A stretch of 64,000 bases of DNA from Mytilinidion resinicola (GCF_010093595.1 NW_022985446.1:266161-330160), one strand, 5' to 3'. Positions 33,559-45,071 are shown, counted from the first letter of the stretch. Program-made: numbers and translations. The notes: generated by a model from the sequence alone, not told the origin.

Positions 33559-34221
33559 TGTTGATGGCGGGATATTGATTCTAATCTTGATGTAAAGTTG
33601 GGTTTGAGGTGCTCGATTGAAATCTGCGAACGAAGCTTATTCCGGCTTCAGGGGCTGCATTTTATCCTAAAGGTTTTATACTTGAATCTGCAAAGTTCAT
33701 CACAAGCTGAACCGGGAGCCTGGACTGCTCTTAAATGAGAGCTTGTGCCATTTTGGCTGCGCGTTAGCCTGTGTTCGCCGTCTTTGGAAAGCTGAACTCC
33801 CAGTCTCTAAATTCGGCGCAAGCCGCCTGCGGGGATTTAAGAGCCGGCCGAGACTTCGAGGCCAGCAAACAGCATCTGTGCGAGGCGCTTTCGAAGTTTT
33901 ACTACCAGGACTACGACGTGGCAAAGCTTCGTGCAAAAGGCAATATAGTAGATGGTTGTTGATGTGGAAGGAAAAGAGCTGTGATGAATTGGCGTTAGAA
34001 TACCGGTAGGTACCTGGCAGCCTGGCAATCCTAGGCAGCGCCACAAAGCGGATCTTGCACAGCCTCACTAGCACAGCCATCTACTCTTCATCCTTCGTCC
34101 GATACCCATCAACGCCTTCAAACATACTTTTGCCAACTCCAAACGTAAACCTCATTGTCTATTAGAAAGTTTTGGTATTCGTCTTTTCTTACCCCCTTCT
34201 CCCACTCCGCCCCGATCCGCA
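33559..34221. other. Intergenic region
   Basis: Divergent spacer between the hypothetical gene and the HET gene. Small ORFs here lack support. Confidence 0.45.
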
Positions 34222-36753
34222 ATGTCCACCCTACCCCCCACCACTGCCTTTCGAAACCCCGGCCTCGAAACCCCCGGCCTCGAAAACCTCGAAAACCTAA
34301 AACAGCACTTCATCCATTCTGCTCGCATGATGAGCATAGCCGCCTTCCATGCCGTCCTCCGAAGCCCACTCGTCTCCAAAGCCTGGTTTTATCTCCCCAG
34401 TCACTGTCAAATTTTCATCCTCCACCCCCTAGGCTCTCTATTGCTCCTTTTTCAACTATCAGAAACACGGCAGTTGTGCCTGAGTATATTAGAATGGATC
34501 AATACCGACGCCCCATGCATAGGACTACTAGGGAAGATGTGGGGAGATGCGGGCGAAGTGTGCAAGTATCTGATTACTAGAGTTCTGCTGCATTTTGTTT
34601 CATTTCCGATTCTTAAATCCTTACTCAAGGTAGAGCTGTACGCGCTCCTACTCTCTGGCAGCCTGGTCATTCTTTGGATCTACCTCGCCCGCGCCCACCA
34701 GGCCATCATTACCGCCGCCATCCTCATTGCGGTCCTAATCCCCAACCTCCCCCTCCTCACGATTTTCCACGGCCCCAGCGCGCTGATAAACGCGTTCACA
34801 TACGTCCAAATCGACCTCTCAATCCTTTACCGTCGGTTCTGGGCACCCTTCATCCTCTCCGGCGGCACACGTGATCACAGCCACTACCCACCATACACCT
34901 ACACGCCCCTCCCAACCCCTCGCTCCATCCGCCTCCTCCGCATCCACCCCCGCCGCTCCCGCACCCTCCACTGCACGCTCGAAACCCACACGCTCGGCGA
35001 CCCGCGCACGCCCGCCTACGACGCCCTCTCCTACCACTGGGGCTCCTCCACCCGCACGCACACCATCCTGCTGCACTCGCCCTCGTCCTCCCCCCGCGGC
35101 GCGCAGCCGCCGCCGCTGCCAACGCCAACGCGCCTCCCCGTCCCCGCCAACTGCTTTAAAGCCCTCGCCGACCGCGCCTCGGTCCGCGAGCCGCGCGTCG
35201 TCTGGATCGACTTCCTGTGCATCGCGCAGCGCGACGCGCGCGAGAAAGCCGTGCAGCTCCCGCTCATGCGCGCCATCTACAGCGCCGCACGGCGCACGGT
35301 GGCGTGGGTGGGCGACGCGCACGACGGCAAGCGCGCCGACAGCTTGGTCAAGCGCATGTTCGTCGCGAACGCGAGCGCGCCGGCGCGCCCCCGCGAGGCC
35401 CGGCTCGCGAGCTTGGTCGAGGCCAACAGCGGCGCTGCGCGGGATCGCGAGGCGGCCGCGCTAAGGGACATGCTGGCGCAGGCGTACTGGTTCCGCGTGT
35501 GGATGATCCAGGAGGTGGCGGTGGCGCGGCGCGTGGATGTAAGGTATGGGAATGCGTGGGTCGAGTGGGATATGCTGGCGGCCGTGTGTGCAGTGATTGG
35601 GGATCCGGCGAGGAGGAATCTGGCGCAGGCGATGGTCGTCTTTGATGGCGGGCGCGGGATTGGGTGGGCCCAGGTGAGCACGCTCGATCGGTTTAGGGAG
35701 GAGGTGCAGGAGGGGCGGGAAGTGAGTCTTGTGCACTTGCTTAGCGAGATGGGGGCGTTCGGCGCGACGGAGAAGCAAGATCATGTGTTCAGTCTTGTGG
35801 CGGTGAGTGCGGATAAGGGGGATGCGAGGCTGTTTGAGGATTCTGGGCGGACGCCGGCGGAGGTGTTTGCGCATACGACGAGGTTGTCGCTGGAGCAGGA
35901 TGAGAGGCTGTCGGCGTTGGGCTTTGCGGGCATTGGACATGAATGGGAGGTCCAAGGGCTACCGTCTTGGGTGCCGGATTATAGCTGTCTGCCGAAGACG
36001 TCGCTGTTGCAGAAGATGACGAATAAGAGGTTTTACAAAGCGTCCGGTAGAACGAAACAGAAGGTATCGATTGACACGTCGTCGAATACGTTGTCGGTAC
36101 GAGCGCTTGCAATCGACAACATCGCCACGGTGTCCAAACACTTTGTCCGCCGAAAACAGGACGAGAAAGATGCTTCCGAGTCCTTTGCCGAACAACGCGG
36201 GCCATTCCAGGAGGATGTAGAGCTCTTAGCACGTCGCTGTGACGAGAGATACCCTGTGGGTACCAGCACTCAGAGTCGTCGAGAGGCCACATGGCGGACA
36301 CTGATTGGGAATTGCGTTCATCCGATGACGACGCATGACAGTCTTGAATACCCAGCTCCAATGTCTCTTGCGAACGGAGACCAAGCAACGAAACGACTCC
36401 TTGGTTTCGAATCTCGCTCTAAAGGCTTGGATCCAAGCAAGCATCAACTAGACCCCGATATTGCAGCCTCGCTTCTGGAAGATCTGAAACTATCGAGTGA
36501 ATACGGTGCTGCCGAGGCAGCTTGCGCCTATGGGAGGCGCTTCGCAGTGACTGATGGTGGGAAGATGGCGATGGTGCCACCGGGCGCGAGACAGGGCGAC
36601 TTAGTAGTCGTGATTTTGGGAGCCGAGATGCCATTCCTAGTGAGAAACACTGAAAGCGAGTCGTGGATGCTAGTTGGCGAGTGCTACGTTCATGGGTTGA
36701 TGGAAGGCGAGGCAGTGGGACAATATTCTCCTGAGACGTTTGCACTCATATAA
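34222..36753 (+). CDS. HET-domain protein with N-terminal membrane segments
   Basis: Single-exon gene of 843 residues. Residues about 137-182 contain two strong hydrophobic helices (ALLLSGSLVILWIYL and AAILIAVLIPNLPLLTIF), and a weaker one lies near 64-78. The HET domain begins at about residue 265 with Y-D-A-L-S-Y-H-W-G, continues with V-V-W-I-D-F-L-C-I-A-Q-R-D and V-A-W-V-G-D, and includes the F-R-V-W-M-I-Q-E-V block; these are the three classical HET sub-motifs. The C-terminal region ends in the G-D-L-V-V-V-I-L-G-A and E-C-Y-V-H-G-L-M segments usual for these proteins. HET domains trigger cell death in heterokaryon incompatibility, and the domain is TIR-like. Membrane anchoring is less common for the family and may set where it acts. 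Partners are not evident. High GC in the domain region reflects codon choice. Confidence 0.85.
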   Translation: MSTLPPTTAFRNPGLETPGLENLENLKQHFIHSARMMSIAAFHAVLRSPLVSKAWFYLPSHCQIFILHPLGSLLLLFQLSETRQLCLSILEWINTDAPCIGLLGKMWGDAGEVCKYLITRVLLHFVSFPILKSLLKVELYALLLSGSLVILWIYLARAHQAIITAAILIAVLIPNLPLLTIFHGPSALINAFTYVQIDLSILYRRFWAPFILSGGTRDHSHYPPYTYTPLPTPRSIRLLRIHPRRSRTLHCTLETHTLGDPRTPAYDALSYHWGSSTRTHTILLHSPSSSPRGAQPPPLPTPTRLPVPANCFKALADRASVREPRVVWIDFLCIAQRDAREKAVQLPLMRAIYSAARRTVAWVGDAHDGKRADSLVKRMFVANASAPARPREARLASLVEANSGAARDREAAALRDMLAQAYWFRVWMIQEVAVARRVDVRYGNAWVEWDMLAAVCAVIGDPARRNLAQAMVVFDGGRGIGWAQVSTLDRFREEVQEGREVSLVHLLSEMGAFGATEKQDHVFSLVAVSADKGDARLFEDSGRTPAEVFAHTTRLSLEQDERLSALGFAGIGHEWEVQGLPSWVPDYSCLPKTSLLQKMTNKRFYKASGRTKQKVSIDTSSNTLSVRALAIDNIATVSKHFVRRKQDEKDASESFAEQRGPFQEDVELLARRCDERYPVGTSTQSRREATWRTLIGNCVHPMTTHDSLEYPAPMSLANGDQATKRLLGFESRSKGLDPSKHQLDPDIAASLLEDLKLSSEYGAAEAACAYGRRFAVTDGGKMAMVPPGARQGDLVVVILGAEMPFLVRNTESESWMLVGECYVHGLMEGEAVGQYSPETFALI

Positions 36754-36986
36754 TGGAGCCGAGGTTCAAGGCGAGAAATCCAAAGAAAATCATGGAACTT
36801 GAGTTTCGCAATTACACAAAGGTCTCTTTCCCAATGAAATAATCGCCATAGCTAACATCAATCGAGATATGGTGAGTAGATTGATGAGCTTGTACGAAAT
36901 AACGTCATCATACTAGTGTTGAGCATGCTCCTCTGGACTCGAAACACCTATCACCTAGTCGTGTGAACCCTGATGCTGAAGACTGC
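36754..36986. other. Convergent spacer
   Basis: Short stretch between HET and small-gene 3' ends. Nothing is recognised. Confidence 0.5.
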
Positions 36987-37384
36987 CTAGAGTTCCAACT
37001 TCTTAGCCTCTTCCCCAACCAACTTTCTCCCGGGACTTTTGCCTTGCACCCACTCGTCAGGAGTGAACAAGTCGAACATCCCAACCTTCTTAAGTACCGG
37101 GAGCGCGGCCTTCATTTGCTCAGCTAAGCCTTTCAGCTCTTCTTCGTCCTCTTTTGTCTTGTTGCTGTCTGCGGCGAGTTCGTCGTAGCGGCGTACATTC
37201 TACAGCAGAGCACCGACAGTTCCTGTTGGCACCTTGATGCCCGACGGTAGGGTGATGACGGGGAAGGAGGCTCCCAATGTCTTTGAGTTGCTTGAGGCGA
37301 GAGACGCTACCTGGATGATACGTTAGTCTTCGGTATTCTATGCGTAGAGGTTGAATTGGTTGCTACCTCGTTTGAAGAAGACAT
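36987..37384 (-). pseudogene. Small conserved protein (DUF7709-like) with in-frame TAG
   Basis: Exon 1 (37384-37367) encodes M-S-S-S-N-E; a 56-bp intron (37366-37311) leads to exon 2 (37310-36987). The reading frame of 113 codons is protein-like throughout except for TAG at 37200-37202, between G-T-V-G-A-L-L and N-V-R-R-Y-D-E-L. Sequence such as F-P-V-I-T-L-P-S-G-I-K-V-P-T-G-T-V-G and G-M-F-D-L-F-T-P-D-E-W-V matches my memory of a small family now labelled DUF7709; this label was not checked. CAG to TAG is a single C-to-T change at a CpA site. Function of the family is unknown. Stop-codon readthrough is an alternative but no special context is seen. Confidence 0.6.
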
Positions 37385-37995
37385 GTCGTTAGTATTGATG
37401 GAAGCTAAATCGGCCTAACTAGAAAGATTGTGCAGAGTGAATGTAGCTAGAGTTAATGGGCAATGCGTTTATATACGTTCCTGATCTCACCTTCGGCTTC
37501 AGCAGCTAGAAACCGCCAAAAATAGCTCCAGTCTGCTCAATTGGTCGTGACAGACATGTAAGATGACACGTCAGGCGCGAAGGATCACAGTCAGTATAGG
37601 CACCCGTCCTAAATGATGACACGCATGATGAGGGACGGGACGAAGTCGTTACAGCAGGACGGCAGGACGGTCTTCAGCTCAGGTCGGGCCGATTTCAAGG
37701 CGGGATACCGCGCGACCGAGAACGTCAGGTGACCTTTGAGCAGATGCATGAATCAATAGTAGAATAATGAGAGAGTTGTCACCTAGAGCTTCAACATAGT
37801 TCAAGAACGCAACGATGTATCCATTAGTGTATTTGAGAAGTCTGAGGATCCTGTCATGTGATGAGCCTGAACCTTCAATGAAAGATTAGAAGGTTAAAGG
37901 CTGATACTTTGCAGTCAGTCTGGAGTATCTGGTTTATCTTCGAGTATCTGAAATACCGTCGACGTTGATTTAAACTTACATTCCAGTGCCACACA

Positions 37996-38003
37996 TCACG
38001 TGA
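37996..38003. promoter_or_regulatory. TCACGTGA palindrome
   Basis: Within the longer palindrome ATCACGTGAT, upstream of the small gene. Confidence 0.35.
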
Positions 38004-38154
38004 TAACTCGCTGCCTTCGGACTGGTAAGTACTCTGGTAAAAAACGCAATTTATACTGCAATCATTGCTATATTCGGAGAGCTTCCTATTCGCTATAAAT
38101 GTTAATTTCTCTTATATCATGATTTATGGATAAGAGCTCCAAGGTCACGTGAAA

Positions 38155-38162
38155 GGATCCTT
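38155..38162. promoter_or_regulatory. TCACGTGA palindrome
   Basis: Second site, 159 bp from the previous one. Confidence 0.35.
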
Positions 38163-38285
38163 GTATCAGTGAATTGGAACACCAGCAAGCCTACTCCGAG
38201 AGGCCTAGTAGCTCAAGAGTCAGAGAGGTTACTTTAAGGTCCACGATGTCCATTGTCCGTATATGTCAGATATTCGTACATCTTC

Positions 38286-40207
38286 TCACGCAACCACCCC
38301 CTTCCCATCGAAGCCCGTAGCCCCAATAACACCACCTCCAGCCTCATCCCCACTTTCACTCTCATAAGATCTCCTTGCCGCCAACTGCTTCTGATGCTGC
38401 TCCCTCTTCCACAGAAACTTAATCACAAACGTCGTTATAATCAACGAGACACTGAGACACGTAATCGTGATATACCCCTTCCGATACTCCGGCGCATCGA
38501 CCTGCTGCCACACGATCAAGGGCAGCCAAGCCTGCAACACGTACGCGAACTCATTCATGGAGCCCACAACGATGGCGCGCTCTTCGTTGTCGTCGGCGCA
38601 GATCTCGTGCGCCCAGGACATGCATAGTCCTGAAAGCCCGCCGCCGCAGCCAAAGAGGATGAAGCAGGCCCACTTCCAGTTCAGCGGGATGTCCCAGATG
38701 GCGAGAGACACGTAGCACATGATATTCACACACTAGTCATTTCAACTTTATTAGTATTGTTCTGAAATATCACGGGCATGAGTGGGAGTACGTACACCAC
38801 CGAAAACGATCGGAGGCCAGCGAGCGCCTTTGAGGAACGAGTCAGAGCTCCAGGCATATATCAATGTCGAAACAATTTGCACCGCGTTTGTAGTAGTGGG
38901 ATAGACGTTGATCTGGGCGACAGTGTACTTTGGGTGCTTGGATGCTTTTAGAAATTGGGCGAAGACGGGGGCTGCGCCGGCGCCGCCGTTGTTGAAGAAG
39001 CTGCCATCATTGCAAGTGAGTACAGATGATGAGAAAAGGTACTGCTAGGGGCTTACATGTAGAGCAGCACGAGGGCGTAGATATGCCACAAAGTGAATAT
39101 TTTCCGAAGCTTAGCTTTCGTATATGGTTGGCGCTTTGCGCGTCCTTCGAGGTCCATTCGTTTTACTGCGAGTGCGACTTCCTATGAACTCATTAGAACT
39201 ATTTAACGATGTAGTTGCTGATAAAGCGTGATTGCTTACCTGCTTGGTCAAATACCACGGTCTTGATATCTCTGGCACATCCGGTAGAACAAAGTATCCT
39301 GCGATCGCGACGGGCAGAGAGATGATTCCATCGACAATGAAGAGCCTAGAAACGTCAGCTATGGTCTGCGAATCTTCTAAAGAAGGCTTGTTTGCATAAA
39401 ACCCACCATTGCCACCCCTTAAACCCACCCCTCCCGTCAAGATTGTACACCGCGGCCATCAAATACCCCGAAAACATGCTTCCAATCGCAGAACTCGTAT
39501 GGAAGATACAGGAGCGCTTCGCCAGTTCGTCTTTACGATACCACGAGCCGATTATATACTGCATTCCAGGATAAAACGTACTCTCAGCCAAGCCAACGAA
39601 AAAGCGGAGAATGTAAATAGTCCTTGCTGATTCTGCGCGAGACAAAGAGAAAGTGAGCACGGCCCAGATTACCTCCATGGTCGGGATCCATAACGAAGGA
39701 CGGAACTTGGTGAGGATGATGTTGCTTGGAATCTCTCCGATGACGTAGCCGACAGTCCAACACGTTTGCATATAATTCAGTTGGTTTCCATATAGACCGA
39801 GGTCTTCTTTCCTGTGTTGGGCGTTAGCATGGCGACGGTAGGACTCGACCATTTTGTTGACGTGGAACATACATGCCCGAAACGAAAGCACTGTTGATAT
39901 TGATCTGATCCAGGTATTTGATGAAATATCCTGTAGCTCGTCAGTCCCAAGAGGAGTATATCAGAAGGATTGAGGATGAGGCTGTCATACCAAGACTAGC
40001 AAACGTCAAAATCGCCGCATCAAGCTTAAACATAAACCATCTTTCCTCTTTCGGCTTATCAAGAGTGTCCCACACATAGTGCGTCCACTTCTTCGGTTTC
40101 TCCTCCCGCACCTCGTCCGCATGCCGTGTAAGGTGGTCTCGCTCAGATGTTACCGACGAAGTATTGCTCCCGCTCGATTCCACTTCTGCAATACTCGGTA
40201 CTCCCAT
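38286..40207 (-). CDS. MFS transporter, anion:cation symporter (allantoate permease-like) family
   Basis: Seven exons (40207-39991, 39930-39873, 39811-39407, 39345-39240, 39181-39057, 39000-38796, 38732-38286) give 520 residues, all junctions in phase. A hydrophilic N-terminus is followed by about twelve membrane segments. Signature stretches of the Dal5/Tna1 group are clear: Y-L-D-Q-I-N-I-N-S-A-F-V-S-G-M, L-N-Y-M-Q-T-C-W-T-V-G-Y, I-P-S-N-I-I-L-T-K and R-F-F-V-G-L-A-E-S-T-F-Y-P-G. Such carriers import small organic anions or vitamins (allantoate, pantothenate, nicotinate and others) at the plasma membrane with protons. Start 40207 is preferred; an in-frame ATG at 40261 would add 18 residues. 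It precedes a flavin monooxygenase gene on the same strand, so uptake of that enzyme's substrate is possible but unproven. Confidence 0.88.
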
Positions 40208-41083
40208 GGTAATGGTAGGCGACACTTTAGGCGTTATGGCGCCAGCCAAACGAAGACGCAACAGGCAACCGCAGATAGGGAATAGAAAGCTTGTCTAGGC
40301 CTCGAACTTCTTCGGCGCCCTGGAGGGAAAAGAGGCGCCAGGAGTGTTCGAGGAACCACCTATTAAAGGGCCCGAGTCCCAAGAACCACGCCACCCAAAG
40401 GGGAATTGACAATGCTGATCCTGGGCTTGCGTGCTATTCTAGCATCTCGGAACTTACTCGAGAGGGGGGAAGATCCTGGTGTGCATACGGTATGATGTCT
40501 TACTCTCACGAGGGTATCTCGAGGGCTAAGAGGGGCGAATAGGAGGACCGCGCTTGAACCGCGAGATACCCCAGGATCTCATGTTGGAGCTACTGTAGAT
40601 TGCGTGATGGTGGGTGGGACGAGTGGCATGAAATGCGGGGGATATTCGGTGATCGAGGAGAGATATGGCTAGATAGCGGGGCCAACGTTTGGGGAATAGA
40701 TTGCGAAGGAAGCTCCAAAGTAGTGGAACATGGTGCAAATTGAGTCCGTGGAAACGAAGACCCATGGTGGATTCGTGATTGAGCGTGGGGATGACGTGCC
40801 TGAACATCACTTTGGTGTGGGACTACCCGTGAAAATGGCCGATCTTCACAGCCAACGAGTTTGTAGCTGCTATAAGGAGTACCCAGGGCTTGCTTGCTAA
40901 TCGCGATAACGGGTAGCCCCTCAATTCACGCTAGGGCGGGACGGCACGTGTTCATCGGGTCATTGCGAGCCATGCTAAGAGCTCCATCACAACGGTCGTA
41001 CCACCAAGGGTTCCGCGGAAAGGATGTACGAGTAGCAGTATTATTGTTTGATTGGACCAGGCCGTAGGATTCTGGTGGTCTCG
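40208..41083. other. MFS promoter region
   Basis: 876 bp between the MFS start and the FMO stop. Minus-strand ORF 40526-40810 has no protein-like features and is not accepted. Confidence 0.5.
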
Positions 41084-42869
41084 CTATTGACGCGTAGAAA
41101 CAAGGTTTCCAGGCGCATCTGTTTTCCCCGGACCTCCACTAAAGAGCTTCTGCATTCTCAACACCAGCTCTTTCCTCGCAGCCTTCCAAGTTTCTGAATG
41201 TCCTACCAAAGGCTTTAACCCTTTTTTCTCCAGCTGTGGATTGACCCAAGCCAGCAACTCATCCACATAATCCACCTCATGGTCTTTCAAACTGTGGAAC
41301 GGCTTCCCGTACCCCTTCTCTTCCACACGTTTCCTATACTCCTCTTTCATCTCGCTCTCGGTGGGAAGGGATGCTTTTCCGCTCAGAACCTGCGCAAGAA
41401 CCATGGCCTGGAATTCGAAGAGCGTGAAGGTAGCTGTGAAGTAAGGCACCCCGATGAAAGCTAGAGTTGGCCGAGGGATGTAGAAGATGTCTTTGTGAAG
41501 ATTGTGGTATTGCGTTCCGTCAGTTACCAGCGTGTGATCGTTTGCGCGTTCAGGGTCGATGTTTGCATGCAGGTGGGCGAGGAAAGGTAAGGCGACATGG
41601 TACCCAGTACATAAAATGACCCTGTGGATATCGGAAAGCTTGGTGCCGTCTTTGAGCGTAACGGTCCCTGGAATGGGTTCATGTGGCGCAAGGCTAATCG
41701 ACGAATCGCCCTCCGGAAGGGTGAAAGACTCTATCTCGCTGACACGGACGCCATTCTCAGGGAGCATGCTTCCTGGAAGGTCAAACTTTCCGTTTCGATG
41801 AACCTGGTAAATCGATTTCGCAATGGGCCCTATCTCTCGGGCGATATCCGTGGAAGAGACCCCTGCGCCTACCAGAAGGACGTTCTATGTCACGGAGTCA
41901 GCCGAAGACTAGCGAAGAACTCGGGAATTTAGTCAGCCGAAGACTAGCGAAGAACTCGGGAATTTAGTCAGCCTACCTTATCTTTGAAGTCTTCTGGTTT
42001 TCGATATCTTTTCGAATGCTCGATGCGATCTGGCCAGCGACGTTTCCACTCAGCAAGACCCGGAGTATCAGGCACCCGAGGAGTATGATAATGGCCAGAT
42101 GCAACCACGACGCTGTCAAATTCCTGTATCTACTGTCAGAATAAATTACGGTATCCTTCTAAACACTTACCGTGACCGTTTTTTCTAACGCAATGCCCGT
42201 CCCTGCTTGAGCTTTCTGCAGTGTGCTTATTTCAACCAGCCACTTCCCATTGCTTTCTTTAATATTTCGGACTTCCGTGTTGAATTTGATGAGACTTTCG
42301 ACTTCGTTTTGTCTGGCAACGTCTTGGATGTAATCGCCTAAGACCTTGTGATTCACGTAGTCAGGAGTGCCTGGGGGGAATGGTGTGAGAGTCGTCTCCA
42401 ATAACGGCGTAGAGACATTGTTGGTTAGCCCCTCATAGCAAGGGCTTTACTAGGCCCCTTAATTTAGTATGTGTACCAACTGCTTTAGAGTCTGCGCCAG
42501 ACTTACCCAGGTGGTGCATGTTGGAGCAGACGATGTTCGTCGTCAGACTGGTACTCGCTTTCCGAACCATCGTGATCGGAGCCACTGTTCTCAGACCCGC
42601 TGCCCTCGGCGTCAATGGAATGGCGGTTTAGAGGTCTATCCGCTGGATATTTTGGCTCTAGTGGTTGCCTCGGGTCATATATCCTACTCTTCATTTAGCA
42701 GCTTCCCAAGAGTTCGGAACAGTCGCAAATCTCACCATACGCCGCCAGCGTGCGCCGATCTTTCAAACACAACGACTTCTAGCCCTTCGTTCTTCAGATG
42801 CGCAGCTGTTACCACTCCACTGATCCCGGCGCCAATCACCGCAACGCGTTTAACGGTGGATATCGACAT
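41084..42869 (-). CDS. Flavin-containing monooxygenase (FMO-like)
   Basis: Five exons (42869-42736, 42683-42507, 42444-42171, 42123-41977, 41884-41084) encode 510 residues. The FAD-binding G-A-G-I-S-G lies at residues about 13-18 (V-A-V-I-G-A-G-I-S-G-V). An acidic Ser/Asp/Glu-rich insertion follows P-L-N-R-H-S-I-D. V-V-V-A-S-G-H-Y-H-T-P-R is in the position of the family's linker region, and the second Rossmann motif V-L-L-V-G-A-G-V-S-S-T-D-I-A binds NADPH. V-I-L-C-T-G-Y-H matches the conserved A-T-G-Y motif. FMOs oxidise nitrogen or sulfur atoms of small molecules. The fourth intron is enlarged by a 35-bp tandem duplication (listed). The gene is divergent from a TauD-type dioxygenase, sharing a 659-bp promoter region, which fits sulfur or nitrogen compound metabolism. 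Confidence 0.87.
41897..41973. repeat. Tandem duplication of 35 bp inside FMO intron 4
   Basis: Two identical 35-bp copies (41897-41931 and 41932-41966) followed by the first 7 bases of a third. The duplication lies wholly within the 92-bp intron, leaving splice sites and protein unchanged. Confidence 0.9.
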
Positions 42870-43528
42870 CGAGCTATAGGATGATGGCTACACTCTTGGT
42901 CAATGTGGACTATGTATCTAAAGCTTCGCAGACGCTCAAGTACGACAGGTAGTCGATAAGGCTGTCGCTACGAGCTATTAGCTTGAACGCGTCAGATGGA
43001 CCCAAAATTTGCATACCGCGATTGTACAGTACCTCGACCACTGCCCTGGATATTATCATACCACGGCCCAGCTCACTACCGAGGCATTCTAACGGTTGCA
43101 GGGAAGGCTCATTGCATCATGAAGCCCCCGGAAGGCAATTCATGAAGATTCGCTGTATCAACGATGCCGAGCTTCCATCAAGGAGCGCAGCGACATCCAG
43201 AACAGGCATCCCGTGGCGAAATGGAGGATTCCCAACTGATAAGAAGCGTCTGTATTTCCAATCCGCGCGCGAAATGGAGATAGTGGTGCGACACGGAGGG
43301 GGAGCGCAATCGGATTGAGGAATGTCGTGCTTGTTGCAGATCCGCACCCCGCAACACCACGCAGCTGCGCGCGCTAGTGGACAACGACGCGCTCGCGATT
43401 ACAACGGCCAGACCCTTGGGATAGAACCATTGCGGGGTATAAGAGATCGAAAGGAGTCGTGTAAGAAATATCATTCAGACTTAACTTTCCCTACCCTTCA
43501 GATCAAATCCATACATTCACATCTCAAA
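42870..43528. promoter_or_regulatory. Divergent promoter, FMO / TauD-type dioxygenase
   Basis: 659 bp between the two start codons with no supported gene. Co-regulation is likely from the arrangement. Confidence 0.5.
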
Positions 43529-44801
43529 ATGGCCCCCATCGCCATTCCCAGCATCCCCTCAATCAAAGAGGCCGACACCGTCCAACCAAAGAAAGACAAC
43601 CTCGGCCTCCCCGAAGCTGCGCGTGCTCGTCTCGAGAAGGCGGGCATCGACCTCTCAAATGGATACCCCTACCGCCCGGCCAAACCGCTATACATCGACG
43701 ATGTCTACAAGATCCGTGACTACGACCGCCCCTTCACGGACCCTGGTTCTCGCGCTGACCCAGAGAAGAAGGCTCTCTTCTCTGCTGCTAAGGAAGTGAA
43801 GGACCTCACCGTCCACATCGGCACTGAGATCGTGGGACTGCAACTCAAAGACCTCACGGACCAGCAGAAAGATGAGTTAGGACTTCTGATTGCGGAGCGG
43901 AGTGTTGTTTTCTTCCGTGACCAGGACCTCTCGCCGCAGGACCAGAAGAAGCTGGGCGAGTATTATGGGGAGATTGAAGTGCATCCGCAGGTCCCTACGG
44001 TTCCAGGACTTCCAGGTGTCACGGTGCTCTGGCCAGCACTCCAGGCGCAGGAGTTCCCGGCGAGCTATAGGAACCCGGGAGGCGCGAGTCGATGGCACAC
44101 GGATCTTGTGCATGAGAGGCAGCCCGCAGGTGTGACACATCTGCATAATGATACGATCCCGAGCCTTGGAGGGGATACGCTGTGGGCGTCCGGTATGTTT
44201 AGTTTCCAAGAATCGTTAATCTTGAGAAAGGGGAAGTTCTAATACCTGTGTGATAGGTTACTCCGCTTATGACAAGCTCTCGCCCGAGTTCCGAAAGATC
44301 ATCGATGGCAGGGAGGCAGTGTATCGCAGTGCGCATCCGTATCTCGACCGCAACGATCCCACAGCAGGCCCGAAGTTCATTGAGCGAACTCATCCCCTTG
44401 TTCGTGTGCACCCTGCCACCGGCTGGAAAGCGCTCTGGGTCAACCGCATCATGACGGTGAGAATCGTCGGCCTCGACAAGGCTGAGAGCGATCTCATCTT
44501 GGGCTATTTGTATGATGTCTACGAACAGAATGTGGACATTCAGGTGCGATTCAAGTGGACTCCGAGGACGTCCGCGCTCTGGGACAATAGGTAAGTCAAC
44601 CTGATATTACCTGAATCGCGCCATTTCGAGAAATAGATACTGATTGAGAGCAGGATCACCATACATAATGCCAGCTGGGACTACGAAGGAAAGGAGCCGA
44701 GACATGGAACGAGAGTTACTTCGCTCGCGGAGAAGCCGTATTACGATGCAAAGGCGAAGAGCAGACGGCAGGCTTTGGGATTGGCTGGGCCGGAGGAATG
44801 A
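43529..44801 (+). CDS. TauD/TfdA-family 2-oxoglutarate dioxygenase
   Basis: Three exons (43529-44192, 44257-44590, 44654-44801) give 381 residues. The iron triad is visible: H190 and D192 in R-W-H-T-D, and the distal H337 in I-T-I-H-N-A-S-W-D-Y; the 2-oxoglutarate-binding Arg lies shortly after in H-G-T-R-V-T-S-L. The E-R-S-V-V-F-F-R-D-Q stretch is typical of fungal sulfonate/alpha-ketoglutarate dioxygenases (JLP1-like). These enzymes release sulfite from alkyl sulfonates such as taurine, or hydroxylate related acids. The start at 43529 follows an A-rich leader; the ORF extends upstream but without protein-like sequence. Divergent pairing with an FMO suggests a small sulfur- or nitrogen-scavenging unit; this is inference. 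Confidence 0.9.
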
Positions 44802-45071
44802 GAAGCTTCTGTTCTAAATAGCCAAATATCGAGTGATTCAATCGAAATGAGAAACCAGATTGCGATACCAACATCATTCCCTTACTTTCGTATTTAAAGC
44901 TTGTGTCTCGATACCTGCGAAATGAGTAGATTGCGATTTGGGTTGGGTCGGCAGAGGCGTCCGGTGTCTCTGCAGTTATGTAGTAAGTAGACGAGAAGGC
45001 AGAAATTGGTGGTGAGATTAGTCATTTCGATCATGCTTCGGAAAAGGGGTCGTCGAGGCGAATCGCATGAG

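Larger units (their letters stand above)
37385..38285. other. Intergenic region with two TCACGTGA sites
   Basis: 900 bp between the small gene's start and the MFS gene's 3' end. No gene is supported. Palindromes at 37996-38003 and 38155-38162 are listed separately. Confidence 0.5.

Noticed and set aside
34871..35955. Long shadow ORFs in other frames of the HET gene
   Set aside because: High GC suppresses stops in all frames; only the 843-codon frame carries the HET motifs.
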